From assembly GCF_000003855.2 (NCBI RefSeq), contig NW_003101674.1:858734-922733 (forward strand): a DNA stretch of 64,000 bases, written 5' to 3'. The stretch is from Blastomyces gilchristii SLH14081 (Eukaryota > Ascomycota > Eurotiomycetes > Onygenales > Ajellomycetaceae). The translations under genes and the position numbers were made by a program. Positions 10,890 to 21,856 of this stretch are shown piece after piece. Within the stretch, counting starts at the first letter, position 1, and each line of letters opens with the position of its first letter. Below the pieces are notes generated by a model that did not search any database, was not told the origin of the DNA, and was given only the letters and a program-made list of their open reading frames with translations.

Positions 10890-11750
10890 ATGCCAGCAGA
10901 GTACGCCAAAAAGACAAACGCGGAGCTCATTGAAATCCTCAAATCTCGTTCTCTGCCCCACACCGGGAAGAAGGCAGACCTCATCGCTCGACTCCAGGAA
11001 GCAGATAAAGCAGACGCCGAAAGAGCGGCCGCCGCTGCGCCCGTGAAACCAACTGCGATTGAGGATGTAATAGATTGGGATGACGATGCGGCGCTTGCTG
11101 AACCTGTCGTACCTGCGAAACCGGACGCCAGCACGGCAACTGCAGCTCCAATAAACCAGGTTCCCAATCCCACTGCGGTACCAAACCAGAAGGTCGATAT
11201 TGATCCATCCACAACTCACGATCTCAAAGTTGTGAGAAGCGAAGACAAGGCGGAGACTGCCAGCGCGGCAGCTGGCGGAGATAAAGCTGCTGTCGCGGTG
11301 CAAGTTAACGGCACCGAGGTGCAAGCAAGAGAGAAACCAGCAGTCGATTACAGCATAGGGCTATCAGCCACCGATCTGGAAATTGAACTTGCCAAAAGGA
11401 AAGCTCGTGCAGAGAAGTTCGGGATAGTGGAGGATTCATCAACTGCACTGGAGCAAGCGAAGAAAGCTGTTGAAAGGGCGAAACGATTTGGGACAGTTAC
11501 GGAAGACGCATCGATTGTCAAGGGTTTGGATGAGGCCCTGCCGGAGCGCTCAAGGAAGCGGGAGCGTGGTGATGAAGGTGGAAGTGGCCGTGGTGGGAAG
11601 CGCCGCGACTTCAGACGGGGCAGGAGTCACATGGGGAGAGCGGGGGGACGTCGAGGACCTGCTCCCCGACAAAGCAATGGTGGAAACGGCAATTCCTGGA
11701 GCGAGCAAGATCGTATCGCGTTGGAAAGGAGGAAAAACCGATTCGGTTAG
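10890..11750 (+). CDS. tho1: SAP-domain RNA/DNA-binding protein, Tho1/MOS11/CIP29-like
   Basis: Small nuclear mRNP protein. The family (yeast Tho1, human SARNP/CIP29, plant MOS11) binds nascent RNP and acts in transcription-coupled mRNA export with THO/TREX and the Sub2 helicase. A single exon encodes 286 residues. An N-terminal SAP helix-extension-helix spans about residues 5-38 (NAELIEILKSRSLPHTGKKA). A low-complexity Ala-rich linker follows. The C-terminal part carries two RAEKFG/RAKRFG-type motifs (about 165-205) that mark the Tho1/MOS11 C-terminal domain. The tail is rich in Arg and Gly (GGKRRDFRRGRS and neighbours), fitting RNA binding, and ends RKNRFG. No introns are needed and the ATG directly precedes the SAP domain. 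A CACGTG core lies about 340 bp upstream. Identity by domain architecture is good; exact orthology is inferred. Confidence 0.87.
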   Translation: MPAEYAKKTNAELIEILKSRSLPHTGKKADLIARLQEADKADAERAAAAAPVKPTAIEDVIDWDDDAALAEPVVPAKPDASTATAAPINQVPNPTAVPNQKVDIDPSTTHDLKVVRSEDKAETASAAAGGDKAAVAVQVNGTEVQAREKPAVDYSIGLSATDLEIELAKRKARAEKFGIVEDSSTALEQAKKAVERAKRFGTVTEDASIVKGLDEALPERSRKRERGDEGGSGRGGKRRDFRRGRSHMGRAGGRRGPAPRQSNGGNGNSWSEQDRIALERRKNRFG

Positions 11751-14700
11751 GGTATAGGTGACAGGCTTCTAAATCGGCTTTCTCGGTCTTCTTTTCTCGA
11801 ATATGTGTTTCTATCGTTCACGGGTTATTTTCCTTTTTCAGATTCAGTTGTCTAACTTTTTCTGATTTGTTGTATCTTTTGTGATCAGTGACTTGGGAGT
11901 TTGCTGGCCTGGGATTTCCTCTGCTATTACTTTGTTGTTAATTGTTGCATTGTAAGTCAAAGAGGAATATATTTTCTCTGTTGTACCCTGCCTTATTTTC
12001 ATTTATATTTCTTTGTTCCTGTCCCTGGCAGTGATTTGTGCTGTTAAATACATATGCTATCTGGCCAGGCTTAATTGTGCTTGTTGCTAGACTATTGACA
12101 GAAGCCAGTTGGGAAACCTGACAAAAGGAAAGCTAGGCACTCTATAGCCTATGTATGTACCTAGGTATGTTCACCAATACTTAGAAAGGAAACATATGTT
12201 ACATTCTTGCACAGGCCCCATAATATCAACGGAGGATACGATTGTTCTGTCTTGAAAGTTTTTATCACATATATGACATACTTATAACTAGAGGGCTTAA
12301 TTTACTCTTAATCAAAAGCGTCCCTTGAAAAACACAATGATTGACAGTCACAGACTCAGTTAGCATCTCACTTTCTTAATCTCTGTTCCTGTCATGCAAG
12401 CTTTCTATTATTAGTTTGTGTGTTGTGGAAGAAAGGGTTTAGAGTCAAGAGCTCTCGATTAAAATATCTACTAAAACTAATAGTCCGTACGGAGTACATG
12501 GAAGGAAGTCAGCCTTGTAGCCCTTGTGTGGGAGATAAAAATACAAATCAGCCTATGGATCTGGCGTTATGGACTTCGTAAGACCTTAATAATTAGACAG
12601 CATGAAGTTGGTTCTTTTTAACCAGTGGATTCTCACCAATATTTAGTTACTCTGTCAAGCGTGTGGATCGACCCAGCATACGCGCCCAGCGGACGAGTTT
12701 GGATTAGTGACTCGAGGGGATTAATTCTTAGCGTGGTTTGCTGTGGAATCGTGATAGGAAGAATAGAGAAAATCACGGGGGCTTGCCGTCCCAGCACAGC
12801 TGAATCGTGCATTTACTCTGTACTCTGCATGTCGAAAACAGGAGCTGCGGACAGCGTTGATTGACCCCCGAGGTTGCTCCCCTGCAGGATTATTAGCGAC
12901 TGTGCGTTTCGGCTCGTTCTCGCCATAGTGTACTCCGTATTTGACTTTGGGATGCTAAGCTGGGAAAGCCTTTCAAACACTGTAAGGATGGCAGCAAATA
13001 GAATGATTTTCGCCTGATACATAGCAAGACGAGTTGATCTAGAGAATTTGATATTTCTCCGCCTTAGATTAACCACTAAGCGAACAGAACCCCTCAGCTT
13101 CTTCTGATAGGGAAACGAGGTCGGGAGATACAGAGCACAGACATGCAGATTGGGATGAGTTTGATGAAGAAGTGGAAGACCATGATTCGAGCGGTATGAT
13201 AGGCTCAGAGTAGAAAAATCTCCTAGTTTTTTAAGATGGCGGCATATAACTACATTTTTTCTTTTTTCTTTGTAATTTTCATTTTTGATATTTTCCCTCT
13301 GGATCCCTCAGCCTACCGGTCAACTTCCATACCCCACGTTAAATCCCCTGCAAACAAATGCCCTTGTGAGCCGGCGTGATATGTGCGCCTATCACGAAGA
13401 AACGTGCCTCTGCGTCATTTCTTGATTTCCTCTGGCAGATAGCAAAGTCTTTTAAACCCGAAAATATAGTGTTATTTTTGTCTTTTAGATTAGAGTCTGC
13501 GCCTCGCTGCACGACATAGAGATCACAGCATGAAAATCTTGTCCTAGGCAATGATCAAAAACTCAGAGATCAAAGGCTGATTGACAATGTTTGTTTAAAT
13601 CCTATCATGCTTCTCTGCTACCAAATAAACTCCGCAGAGGCCACATTGAGAATGAGGATCGGCGTCCATGAAGGCCGAGCATCACAGAGGGTTATTATTC
13701 TCGAATTCCGGGGACGGTTAGGATTTGAGGTAGAACGCTGTGTTGCGAGACTCTGAGAGTGCCGAGCCAGAGTTGCATTCGCGTGCCTCGCTAACTCTTA
13801 GCCTGGATAACCCTGCCTGCGAATCACGGAGCCGTTTGGCTGATTCGGGATGCAATTGGCCCTGGCAAAGCGAATAAAAACGCTCGCCAACTTTGACGTC
13901 CATGCCCTCGCGCCCCGAAGAGCTTGTGGCCCCCAGAGATTCGACTGGTCTCCTGCACAGTTGCGCGGATAAATCACAAAAATATGTTTTCATTTATCAC
14001 TTTCAAGAGGATATTATTATTGTCAATGGATATTGCATAACTAAACCCCGGTTGGGAAAGGGACAAGTTTAGATGACAAGTCCATCTTCCTCTTATCGAT
14101 AGCAATTCGGAGGGGTGTATTATCGATGGGCCATTGAATGAAGCCAATGAAGTCTTTAACAAGCTTTGGGTAATGATTGAGTGGTTTTGGATTTTCGTGA
14201 AGCTGATTGGCATGTAGAAAAGCTCCAAGAACAATTAGCAGATCGTCGTGAAAGACTGGTTGATGACGGCACGGCACGTCTGGTAACTAGTCTAATAGAT
14301 GTCAAGGGGAGGAGCTCACGGAGTTCTCCTGTTCTGCTTTGAAACGTGATAGGATTCCTTGATCATGCAAGTGTAGTCTGGGGCGGCGCACTGCGATGTA
14401 ATACTAGTAGCACGAGACTACCTATGAAGGGGTATTTTGACTCCTTGTACAGGTAGGAGGTACCTTGGAACCGTGACTTCAGACAAGAAGTATGAATGAC
14501 CAAAGTTGGGAGGAGTACACAAACCGGAGGTGTTGATGCTGGTTGAGAGATTTGCAGGTGGGGGGTATTCGCGAGTTCTGGGAGCCTGATATTATTGCCC
14601 GCCGAAGCCCTGAGTCAGTCGCTTGCAGCGGTACAGCCGATGTCTCTTAACTACCTGTTGCAAGCTGCCAAATGACTGGCTGACGCCATTCAAAGGCCCG

Positions 14701-16066
14701 ACTGCGGCATGCTCCTTTTTGTAGCGTGATTGAACAGGCTCTTTATTCGAAGGAAGAAAATATGTCGCAGCTAACGAGATGTGAGAAGGGATCCGTGCTG
14801 AGAGCCACCAGGTCTTGTTCTTGTTCGCAGCCCACAGATCCGCTAACGTCTCCAGCATAGCGACTGGTACCCACTGCGGCACCAACGCGAGCATATCAGG
14901 GCGCTGGATTCCCGAAGTCCAGCTTCCTTGCCATCTACAGACACTCGCTCAACCTATTTGTAGCGGTGCCTCGTGACTCGCCACTGCCAATAAGCCCGGC
15001 CTTAAGCAAAGTCTGGTTTTTAGCGGGAAACCCCAGCAGCCGCGCTCCGTACCGCACCGTTATCCGAAACTCTCCTTTCGCCTCATTGCTGGATCTCGAG
15101 CTCACCAACTAGAGTCTTGCCAGTCACTCCCCCGGAGGGTGAGACTCCATTGCTGGGCTTCACAGGCGCCGGCCCTCTGCACCCCTGTCCAACCCGTTAC
15201 CCAGGACCTAAGGGCACAATGACCCCTCCTTGGACCTTAAAGGGAGGCCGATGGGCACCTCAGGGCTATTCATTTTACATTTTTCTACATTTTTTTTGCC
15301 CCTGTTTGCTTCCCAGGAGAAAGCTTCACGATTCTCGAAATTTTGGTCAACCACATTGGCCTAGCCGTCGATCAGGAACTCACTCTGCATAATGATGGCA
15401 CTCATTGACGTGGCCGTTGTCTAGTCGTTCGCCTTACCGGTTCTCTTGGGCCCTGCCACTTTCCTAGCCACAACTCACTGCATTAAGGCCTAAACGGGCC
15501 CGCCGTGTGTGGCGAAGTTGCATACATGCAGTATATGTGTATACCAAGTGCCTAGACGCCCGATGATGTGAACATCCTGTGCCTCAATCTTTCTGACGGC
15601 TGTTGAAATATCTACATTATAAGAGAGGCTCTCACATATCTTTTCTCCTGACGTTGGCGTTGACGCTTTCCTCTTTTTTCTTTACCTTGTTTTCGTACGG
15701 GGATTTACAACCCATGATAAATCTTCTACAGTTCAATTGTACTGTACCTTAAAGCACACGCTGCAGAGTCTATGTATGGTGCAGGTCACTGTGAAAGATA
15801 TTTAGTGTTATTCTATGGTTGTTTGTCATAGAGCAAAGCAGGAAGGAATGGGAAAGTCTGGCCCTGACTGTGAGTTCCCATAGCATGGTTATACTCAACC
15901 CCTTGAAGCCACCGAACCTCGTTGTTGACCTTGATACAGATACGGCGTCATTCCCATGCAGCTCCTAGTGCCCATCTGTTATGAGTCTGCGGCTTGCTAT
16001 TCATAGTAAAGTTTTGGAAAGCTGGTTCTTCAACCTGGGCCAGGTATTTCGAGCTCAGGTCGCACC
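11751..16066. other. Gene-poor region upstream of the 1563-residue protein gene
   Basis: 4.3 kb with no gene I can support. Open frames occur on both strands (for example 13718-13993 and 14592-14894, minus; 15117-15392, plus) but show no recognisable domain. TACGGAGTA-type motifs are at 12488-12496 and 12931-12939. The last kilobase must carry the promoter and probably a long 5' leader of the gene at 16067. Confidence 0.5.
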
Positions 16067-19000
16067 ATGCCCTCTCACAGATTTGATCGGGGGCGGATGT
16101 TAAAACAGGAGGACTTAACGGAGCCATCTCAAGATGTCCACCTATCTAGAATTCCCGGTGTACCGAACATAAGCCAGTCTAGTTTAACGACAACTAGATC
16201 TCAAGCCCAGCGAACTTTTTTACCTTCCAGAAATAGAAGAGGCTCGTTAGTCTCAGATAATGAGAGCTCTTTTCGAGGAAGAATCCCGACTCCTCAGAAT
16301 ACCAAAATCCCATCAAAATCCAACGGGCAGCCCTTGAGGATTCCGCAACCCTCGAAAGTTGGTTCCTCCCTGGCACCTAGCTTAATACCATCGATGGGCA
16401 AGATGCCTCCCCCTGCTCAATCTCAATTAAAGCCAGATCATGCAATTGCTGATAGGCTCGGGAAACTATCTTCAGCAGAGGGCCGATCCCGTAATGTGCT
16501 GCGGAGGAAAGCTCCGTCGATAGAGCAATATGCTGAGCGCAATAGGGCGGCATCCGATACGTCAAAGTTTGGCTTTTTTGGTTCTAATACTTCCTTGTCG
16601 AAGATGGAGGGTGAGAGCAACCCATTAAGCTTGGAGCCCCTTTCAGCAGACAGGCCCGATGAGGATTCGAGGAGCCGAACACAGGATCAAGTCCAGCCTC
16701 TACAATCAACGGCTCAACAGCGTACTAGAGCTGGAGAAATTCCTCGCATCCCGAAGGATATCCCAGAGGAATTGACCGGACTAGCAAATACAATAAATAC
16801 AACGGCCTTCCCCCCTCCAACTCCTAATTTCACATCCACCAGCAGCCCCTCCACGAGATATTCTGAATCGCCTGGGCCATGGAGTAGCAGGACGTCCACT
16901 CCAACCTCCATGTCTTCGTATTCGCCAGGAATCACTCAACTAACAAAGATCGGGTCACGTTTAAGGCAACCTAGCCCCGGTCTATCGAGAAGTCCACTCC
17001 CTGGGCAATCTACTGCTCCTGTTCCCTCCACTATTCCCACCACTGCCAACAAAGATGGACCTTCATTTTATCCAAGAACACCCCGTAAAGCTCAGACTCA
17101 TCCTCCTATAACGGCAGGCAAGACTGACAAAGTCGAACGGAAGTATGGTGATAGGGGAACAATACCCTTAGAACCTCCTCGCAGGGCCCCGCCTCGAAAA
17201 TCATCCACTAAATTCAAATCTCCGAAGACGACGATGAGCGATTCCAAGCAAATGCCAAATGAGGACTTGGAGATACGGGAAGAGAAGCAAGTTATCAAAC
17301 CAGATCAGAGCAAAACCGAAAATTCTTCTCGGCTGCCAGCTCCAACCTCGACTTTCCGGCCACCTAGACCCAGCCGTGCTGGTACAAGTGACCTGGAACT
17401 GAAACCATCTCCGGTAATTCAGAGTAATATGGCAACCCTAAAGCACTCTGGGCATAAACGTCAGGCTTCCAGCGACTCTACTCATGACAGGATTCATAGA
17501 GTTCATAATATCAATTCTTCGACGGAATCGTTCCAGTCTAAAGGTTCTATCCGGGTTCCTAATCGATATGCCTCCCCATATCTCACTGGTAACCAGAGCT
17601 CCAAAATTGGGACGGGTTCAAAGGACTCCCTGTCCCGTGCGAACATGGTTTTATCAAAAGACCCTAAGCAAGCTAAAGAACCTTCAGCAAGTGGCAGGAC
17701 AAGGCGGTTTGGGATATTCTCAAGAAAAGGAAAATCAGATACAGATATAGTTGGTTCGGACTCGAAAGATAAGTCGAACCGACGTGGCCCTGCTGCAGGA
17801 ACTGGCCACGAAGGTTATGGAAGGTATGCCCAGCGGGGGCGAAGATCCAGCATAAATAGCGTCAATGGAAGAGCAAGGTCCGCGAGCGCAACTCGTCCAT
17901 CGAGGAAGGGCAGCACTGCTAGCCAGACAGAATCGGAAATGGATGATTTCCTATTGGATCGCCTGGAACCAGTTGTCATTAGTGGACAGGGGATCATTGG
18001 AGCAGATCTCAGTCGAATACAGAGCGAGCAGAGCGCGAGTGGCGTGAGCGCCACGTCGACGGCAACTTCTTGTCCTGGTCCACAATATTCGAAAGCCGTT
18101 GGGGCGTCTGCGGAGTCATTAGTTTCACTCACTTCGCAGCCAGCCGAAACTTTTGACTCTTTACTATACAAAATACAACGAAATGAAGAAAACCAACGCC
18201 TTGCCAACCGTCGGTCTTTCCGGAGGTCACAGCTCTTCGAGTCCCAAGAACAAACGCCTGTACCACTATCCATCCATACCGATGTTCCCAAATCCCGCCC
18301 ATCCATTGACAGTTGTAACACAAGCCAAACATCGTTTTCTCAGTCCAGCGTATCTATTACTGTGAACGAACGTGGTCACGATAAAAAGGATAACAAGAAG
18401 CCCGAGAGGAAAGGGAAGTGGAATTTTTTTCAAAGGAGCCACCAAAACCCACGAAAGGGATCACTTCCTGAACCAAGTCCTTCTGTCGAAGTGTCAGTTG
18501 CCATATCTAAGCTTCCTTCTGCCAGGCAAGTGGCTCACTATGCGCTCCTCGAAAATGAGCACCTAGATCCGGAGTCACTCAGAGATATTTTCCAAGGGCT
18601 TGAGGAATCACCAGCCACCGAGGAAGAGGTCGACGAGACCGAAGAAGTTCCCCTCGGGCTTGGCTTGAAAAGAGAACACGGTCACTCCGTTCTGCTGCCA
18701 TCTCCTCCACTTTTAGGAGGATATGCCTTCGAAAAGCTTCCTTCGTCACCAAAGGTATTTTTCAACAAAGATATCTTTGATGAGAAAGAAACAAACGGTG
18801 TTCAACCGAAAGGGGATGTTCGGGAAGAACGACGGCCTAACCGACTTGCATCAGTGGGAAGAATTCCTCTAGTAATTTCGAGCCGAGACACGCAGAAAAA
18901 CCAACCTATCCCTTCATTTTCCCGCCCCTTCAGCAGAGCTGATATGCCTTCCTTCTTGGCTACGGCCGACTCTCAGCCTGTTCAATTTTATAATCCCGGT

Positions 19001-20758
19001 CGACCCCCCGTGGGGTCTCAAGTGGAGGCTCTCCCCAGTCATGCGTTCTATCCGGAGTGTGCAATTTCGGACCCTTCCGTTCATATCATACCAGGAAACA
19101 ATGCATCATATGCACAGAAGGATCGCGAATTCTTGACTTTTCCACGGAAATCCATAGCCTCTGGCTCTAGTAGCTCTGAGGGTTGCAAGAGCTTGACTAC
19201 TGTGACTGCTGTTGCACCACATCCGGGTTCAAAACTCAGCGAAGACGAGATCTGGAATGAATACGATGATTTCATTGACACGGTGCTATCACCGAAAGCG
19301 GCTCCCAAAAAGAGAAGGTCAAACTCTTCCCAGCAGTCTTTTGAAATGGCCACTCGTGCCAGCAGGACTTTGCAAGTGGAGATAAGTGAAACGAGAAATG
19401 GGGACCGTCTTGCTCCCATCCCTTCGGAAAACCCGTCCTTGCATCGATCAATGTCTTCGGCAAGATCAAGTGGAAGCACAGTGCGCCTACGCAGGTCTAT
19501 GATACTTTCTGCTCTACACTCTTCCATGTCCCAGTCTCCTCCAATGCCGTTCAACGGCATGTATGGTGGCAACGGCAATACGAACAGCGCAGAGCTGATG
19601 AATCAAGATGGTACATTATCCGTCCGGCGATTAGATTCAGAATCGGACATAATTAGAGAATCTTCGCTTCCTACGCCTAAGAAAAGTGAAGCAGATCGTC
19701 GCAGAAATACCATCCTCCTAGATAGAGCAGAGCGAGATCGCAATGGCGCTGTGGAGCAAATAAACCTTCGCTCTAGCTCCCTCATGACCAGCCGGTGGTT
19801 ATCGTTTGGGCGAGTACTTTTCAGCCCTGCACACAATCACCTCAAAGACCAAGATCAGGGTCGAGTTCTTGTTATTGACGGCTTAGGAAACGATGATTGG
19901 TCGTTTTACTGTGCATTGACTTATCCTACTGCAACTGTGTACAGTCTTGGGTTCTCAGGACCTTCCACAATTTCCAGTAACCCCGCGGCCTGGCAGCCCC
20001 CTTCTAATCACAGAACTATCCATCACGCTAATATGGAAAACCCATTTCCGTTTCCCAGGGGATTCTTCACCGCAGCAGTTATTCGATTCCCGGCTGCTTG
20101 CTCCGAGAGTGGATTGCGGGCTACTATTTCAGAGTGCAAACGCGTGTTGCGGCCAGGCGCATATCTAGAAATGAATGTTATGGACCTAGACATGGTGAAT
20201 ATGGGGACCCGAACACGAAAAGCTGTTCGTATGTTAAAAGAGCGTATATTTGTGGCAGATCCAAGCATAAGTCTCAAACCCGCAAGCGACAATATCCAGA
20301 GGTTGCTTGGAAAGCGAGGGTTCGAGAATTTGAATCGATGCATAGTTGGTGTGCCAGTTGCAGGCACTATTTTGAGCTCATCTGATACATCCAGTTCCAA
20401 CCGGTCAGTCACGTCGATACACCCGTACTCCCCGAATCCTACATCGACCACTCAAGGAGGTAGTAAGCCGAAGCGACCTCCATCAGACAATCCCAGCGTT
20501 TCTCTTGGTGACCTTCTCTCAGATTCTAGCCCCTCGGAGTCCAATGATGAATCCATTGCTAAAATGGTAGCCAAAGTCGCTCGTTGGTGGTATACCCGCT
20601 GCTATGAGGCTGCAATACTACCTGACGGAAACCCGGATTACAGCATCTGGGCTGACAGAAGGGTTCTGAGGGAGTGCCAAAGACGTGGGACAGGGTTCCG
20701 GTTACTAATCGCTTTTGCGCAAAAACCAAGCGAACCCCGAAGGACTGCAAGCATTTAA
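16067..20758 (+). CDS. Large disordered protein with C-terminal methyltransferase-like domain
   Basis: A single uninterrupted frame of 1563 codons. Roughly the first 1230 residues are low-complexity, rich in Ser, Pro, Thr, Arg and Lys, with many basic Ser-rich patches that look like phosphorylation or cortical-protein sequence. The N-terminal part has repeated Pro-Ser blocks (about 60-115 and 240-330). The C-terminal part, about residues 1250-1425, resembles a class I SAM-dependent methyltransferase of the Methyltransf_11 type. It contains RVLVIDGLGNDDW (near 1265) as a degenerate motif I, NPFPFPRGFFTAAVIRFP as the strand-4 region and ISECKRVLRPGAYLEMNVMD as the post-strand-4 helix and strand 5. 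Motif I lacks the usual DxGxGxG glycines, so catalysis is doubtful. A second conserved-looking segment (WWYTRCYEAAILPDGNPDYS) closes the protein. I recognise this as a widespread filamentous-ascomycete architecture but know no established function. The start is the first ATG of the frame. Confidence 0.85.
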   Translation: MPSHRFDRGRMLKQEDLTEPSQDVHLSRIPGVPNISQSSLTTTRSQAQRTFLPSRNRRGSLVSDNESSFRGRIPTPQNTKIPSKSNGQPLRIPQPSKVGSSLAPSLIPSMGKMPPPAQSQLKPDHAIADRLGKLSSAEGRSRNVLRRKAPSIEQYAERNRAASDTSKFGFFGSNTSLSKMEGESNPLSLEPLSADRPDEDSRSRTQDQVQPLQSTAQQRTRAGEIPRIPKDIPEELTGLANTINTTAFPPPTPNFTSTSSPSTRYSESPGPWSSRTSTPTSMSSYSPGITQLTKIGSRLRQPSPGLSRSPLPGQSTAPVPSTIPTTANKDGPSFYPRTPRKAQTHPPITAGKTDKVERKYGDRGTIPLEPPRRAPPRKSSTKFKSPKTTMSDSKQMPNEDLEIREEKQVIKPDQSKTENSSRLPAPTSTFRPPRPSRAGTSDLELKPSPVIQSNMATLKHSGHKRQASSDSTHDRIHRVHNINSSTESFQSKGSIRVPNRYASPYLTGNQSSKIGTGSKDSLSRANMVLSKDPKQAKEPSASGRTRRFGIFSRKGKSDTDIVGSDSKDKSNRRGPAAGTGHEGYGRYAQRGRRSSINSVNGRARSASATRPSRKGSTASQTESEMDDFLLDRLEPVVISGQGIIGADLSRIQSEQSASGVSATSTATSCPGPQYSKAVGASAESLVSLTSQPAETFDSLLYKIQRNEENQRLANRRSFRRSQLFESQEQTPVPLSIHTDVPKSRPSIDSCNTSQTSFSQSSVSITVNERGHDKKDNKKPERKGKWNFFQRSHQNPRKGSLPEPSPSVEVSVAISKLPSARQVAHYALLENEHLDPESLRDIFQGLEESPATEEEVDETEEVPLGLGLKREHGHSVLLPSPPLLGGYAFEKLPSSPKVFFNKDIFDEKETNGVQPKGDVREERRPNRLASVGRIPLVISSRDTQKNQPIPSFSRPFSRADMPSFLATADSQPVQFYNPGRPPVGSQVEALPSHAFYPECAISDPSVHIIPGNNASYAQKDREFLTFPRKSIASGSSSSEGCKSLTTVTAVAPHPGSKLSEDEIWNEYDDFIDTVLSPKAAPKKRRSNSSQQSFEMATRASRTLQVEISETRNGDRLAPIPSENPSLHRSMSSARSSGSTVRLRRSMILSALHSSMSQSPPMPFNGMYGGNGNTNSAELMNQDGTLSVRRLDSESDIIRESSLPTPKKSEADRRRNTILLDRAERDRNGAVEQINLRSSSLMTSRWLSFGRVLFSPAHNHLKDQDQGRVLVIDGLGNDDWSFYCALTYPTATVYSLGFSGPSTISSNPAAWQPPSNHRTIHHANMENPFPFPRGFFTAAVIRFPAACSESGLRATISECKRVLRPGAYLEMNVMDLDMVNMGTRTRKAVRMLKERIFVADPSISLKPASDNIQRLLGKRGFENLNRCIVGVPVAGTILSSSDTSSSNRSVTSIHPYSPNPTSTTQGGSKPKRPPSDNPSVSLGDLLSDSSPSESNDESIAKMVAKVARWWYTRCYEAAILPDGNPDYSIWADRRVLRECQRRGTGFRLLIAFAQKPSEPRRTASI

Positions 20759-21856
20759 AAATGCAAGAACAAGGAACCTAGGGGCACCCATAACGAACGG
20801 TAAATGCATCCATATTCCTTGGTGCTCTCTAACAACGAAGCTACCGAAATTCCTTTACGCCCTTTGAGCGGAATATTTCCTTTTCGATCATCCTTACTAC
20901 CCCGAAGAAGCATCAGCAACGCTGCTTCCTCTCTTTATTTACCTTTACGACCTCAAACACGATTATGAATGATGAATGATTTTTAACGATCTATTCCCCC
21001 GTTTTACTCTTCACGAAATGACTCAAACAGATGAGACAGGGCTACCAAATCGCCAATGCCAGACACTACGAAGATTTCCCAATAGGCCTCGCGGCCAATC
21101 TCGTTTTGCTGTTCTGTACATTAAGCTCTTTCCATTTTTCTTTTTCCATTCCTACGGCAGGCCACGTTCTATTCTATGTGTAATTATTTTACTTGTATCT
21201 GTGAGCGTTTTGCATCATCGTTTTCTTAATTTTTTTTAATCTGTCTTCTTGGGTTTTACACAGGTGGTTAGCGTTGCATTGCTTGATGTCTTGTGATACC
21301 ATTATTCTTGATGAATTTTGTTCGATTTAGCGTGTTTTATATGGTTGTCGATTTACTACTCCATGCGTTTTGACGAAGTACTATTATGTCACTCATGTCG
21401 CAATCGATGGCATGGAATATAGGAGGAAAGATTGTTATTTATTATGCTCGTACCTACATAAGAATAGCTATACTAATATCCCAAACGTTTTACTCCAGAA
21501 GTCAAATTTTGAGCAGAAGGCTTTTGATTTATGCGAGTCCATCATGAAATATAAAATAAATCACTTATTGTCAACCACAGAAGATCCGACCTAGGATAAT
21601 CCCGAGGTCATTGGATGGAGCTGGGGGGTCATGTGATAAGATCTAAACCGCCAATCTCCTTGTGGCAAAAACCAACAACCGCGCTTTCCCTAATTTTGCT
21701 TATCATTCTCTAGAGGCATCAATAGCGACCACTGCAAAGAAACAACCGCGACCATCACCGTAGGTCCATCTTCACTATATATCACACACCCTGTTACCGA
21801 TGATACATCCTAACGGACTGTTTTAGCTGTATTTGTGCAGCCCTCCAGTCGCAATC
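20759..21856. other. Intergenic region and SF3B1 promoter
   Basis: About 1.1 kb with no recognisable gene. It should hold the 3' end of the upstream transcript and the promoter and leader of the SF3B1 gene. Pyrimidine-rich stretches are present. Small open frames (20976-21239, 21370-21594) carry no motif. Confidence 0.5.
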
